From: Thermocrinis minervae
Lineage (GTDB): Bacteria; Aquificota; Aquificia; Aquificales; Aquificaceae
Reading direction: 5' to 3'
Assembly: GCF_900142435.1 (NCBI RefSeq)
Contig: NZ_LT670846.1
Coordinates: 772,750-836,749, forward strand
DNA length: 64,000 nt
Shown in pieces: positions 63,176-64,000 of the stretch. The position numbers were made by a program, and so were the translations under genes. Below the pieces are notes generated by a model. That model saw only the letters and a program-made list of their open reading frames with translations. It had not been told where the DNA came from and did not search any database. Within the stretch, counting starts at the first letter, position 1. Each line of letters starts with the position of its first letter.

Positions 63176-64000
63176 GAGGTATAACTAAGAAGCTTTTCTG
63201 ATTCCTTCTTGGCTTGTTGGATTATATCCTCTATGTGTTCCTTGGAGATGTTGAGAAGCCTAGCCACCTTTCCCAACAGACTTTCGTTCTTGTTCACATC
63301 TTCAAGTAGATTACTTATAGACAACAGGAAGCCTATTTCGTTGGGCTTTCCTTCGTAAGCTTGGATTATGTCCTCATCCAAGGATAACTCCCTTGCTACT
63401 TCCTCTGGACTCTGGTTTAAAGCTTCACTCGCCGTTGAAAACAGGCCTGCAAGGTAGGCTTTTTCTTTTATATGGGGTGCGTATATACTTGCGAGCTTTT
63501 CCATGAGGATGGCTTTAAAGAGGGCTTTCTTCCATATCTCTATGTCATCATCGTCTGCGAAGACTTCAGAGAGAGCAAGAATAATAGTGAACTTTACCAG
63601 ATTATCTAAGCCTAAATACGCTACGGCTTCATCCACCGTAGATATCCTTTTGGGTTTTGGAAAGTAAGCAGAGCTTGCAAACTTTAGAAGCTTGTAAGTA
63701 GCTCCAACATCCTTTTCTAGCACTTCCACAACATTTTTTATATCTCCCTTCTTTAATGCTTCATAGAGTTTTAGTATAGTGGTCTTTATAAAGGCTACCG
63801 TTCTTGCATCTTTCACACGGATAGGTTTGGCCAGATAAAAACCCTGGAAAAAGTCAAACCCTAATTCTATCGCGAATTCGTAATCTTCCTTGGTCTCTAT
63901 ATTTTTTGCTATTATTCCTTTTTTAAGGTCCTTCAATATACCGATCACTTCAGTGAGTTCTTCTTCATCGTACGGACTGTTTTTTATGTCTATCTTCACA
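63172..64000 (-). CDS. EAL-HDOD (YuxH-like) signalling protein, 5' end outside the window
   Basis: At least 275 residues are visible. The first visible residues, MKIDIKNSPYDEEEL, look like the internal K-x-D strand of an EAL domain, so this Met is not the true start and the gene runs beyond the window edge. The EAL part ends GIIAKNIETKEDYEFAIELG and FDFFQGFYLAKP. An HDOD domain follows from about residue 70 (LLKFASSAYFPKPKRISTVD, EAVAYLGLDNLVKFTIIL). Known relatives bind c-di-GMP or act in signal transduction without phosphodiesterase activity. It converges on ccsB with a 4-bp overlap. Confidence 0.85.
   Translation of the reverse strand, partial: VKIDIKNSPYDEEELTEVIGILKDLKKGIIAKNIETKEDYEFAIELGFDFFQGFYLAKPIRVKDARTVAFIKTTILKLYEALKKGDIKNVVEVLEKDVGATYKLLKFASSAYFPKPKRISTVDEAVAYLGLDNLVKFTIILALSEVFADDDDIEIWKKALFKAILMEKLASIYAPHIKEKAYLAGLFSTASEALNQSPEEVARELSLDEDIIQAYEGKPNEIGFLLSISNLLEDVNKNESLLGKVARLLNISKEHIEDIIQQAKKESEKLLSYTS

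Overview
The window looks like a 64 kb stretch of chromosome from a thermophilic, chemolithoautotrophic member of the Aquificaceae (Hydrogenobacter/Thermocrinis-like). This is inferred from protein character (Lys/Glu-rich, compact), the scattering of operons that are intact in other bacteria (single flgF, thiE, thiG, rpmI, moeA, moeB and moaD genes), very tight packing with 4-35 bp overlaps on both strands, a stand-alone Pol I-type 5' nuclease, and a CRISPR repeat ending in GAGTTGAAAG. No rRNA, tRNA or insertion sequence was seen.

Layout. 1-4.6 kb: tpx, then a leftward cassette of an outer-membrane porin, a covalent-FMN-type protein and an internally duplicated polytopic His-rich protein. Next to it lies the wreck of a nosD-nosF-nosY (nitrous oxide reductase maturation) operon. 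4.6-14 kb: galU, bamA, smc, clpC. 14-17.5 kb: thiG, a GlcF-like Fe-S protein and a phosphohexomutase. 17.5-19.6 kb: a palindrome-rich leader, a near-ideal promoter, a 17-repeat CRISPR array with no cas genes, and a secreted SNase-type nuclease. 19.7-33.9 kb: housekeeping genes (alr-tmk; PGI/PMI and terC; rimP-nusA; rpsB-tsf-pyrH-frr facing ffh; nfeD-tsaC-EAL-TPR). 34-46.4 kb: flgF, a 5' nuclease with a possible sliding-clamp tail, thiE, an RNA methyltransferase, mraY, hpt, argJ, rpmI, an outer-membrane protein gene broken by one in-frame stop, lepB, moeB-pdxJ-gpsA. 46.4-53.5 kb: a large CBS/PAS/GAF/GGDEF protein and a three-subunit molybdoenzyme best matching SoeABC (cytoplasmic sulfite oxidation). 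53.5-60.7 kb: envelope glycan genes (O-antigen ligase-like, two GT9, one GT39/83) mixed with moeA and moaD. 60.8-64 kb: rpsF-ssb-rpsR-rplI, ccsB, and an EAL-HDOD gene cut by the window edge.

How the genes fit together. The Soe-type complex needs molybdopterin cofactor, and moeA, moeB and moaD all lie within about 17 kb of it without forming an operon. LPS assembly is represented by BamA, galU, the phosphohexomutase, PGI/PMI and the glycosyltransferases. Cyclic-di-GMP signalling appears three times: an active-looking GGDEF protein, a degenerate EAL protein and an EAL-HDOD protein.

The most distinctive signals are these. (1) A TATAAT/TAAAAT-type hexamer sits 6-11 nt in front of the start codon, without a Shine-Dalgarno sequence, at about fifteen first-in-operon genes, which implies leaderless transcripts. 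(2) At several divergent gene pairs the two -10 boxes overlap. (3) The nosDFY remnants lie beside the flavin/porin cassette. (4) A cas-less CRISPR array reads directly into a nuclease gene.
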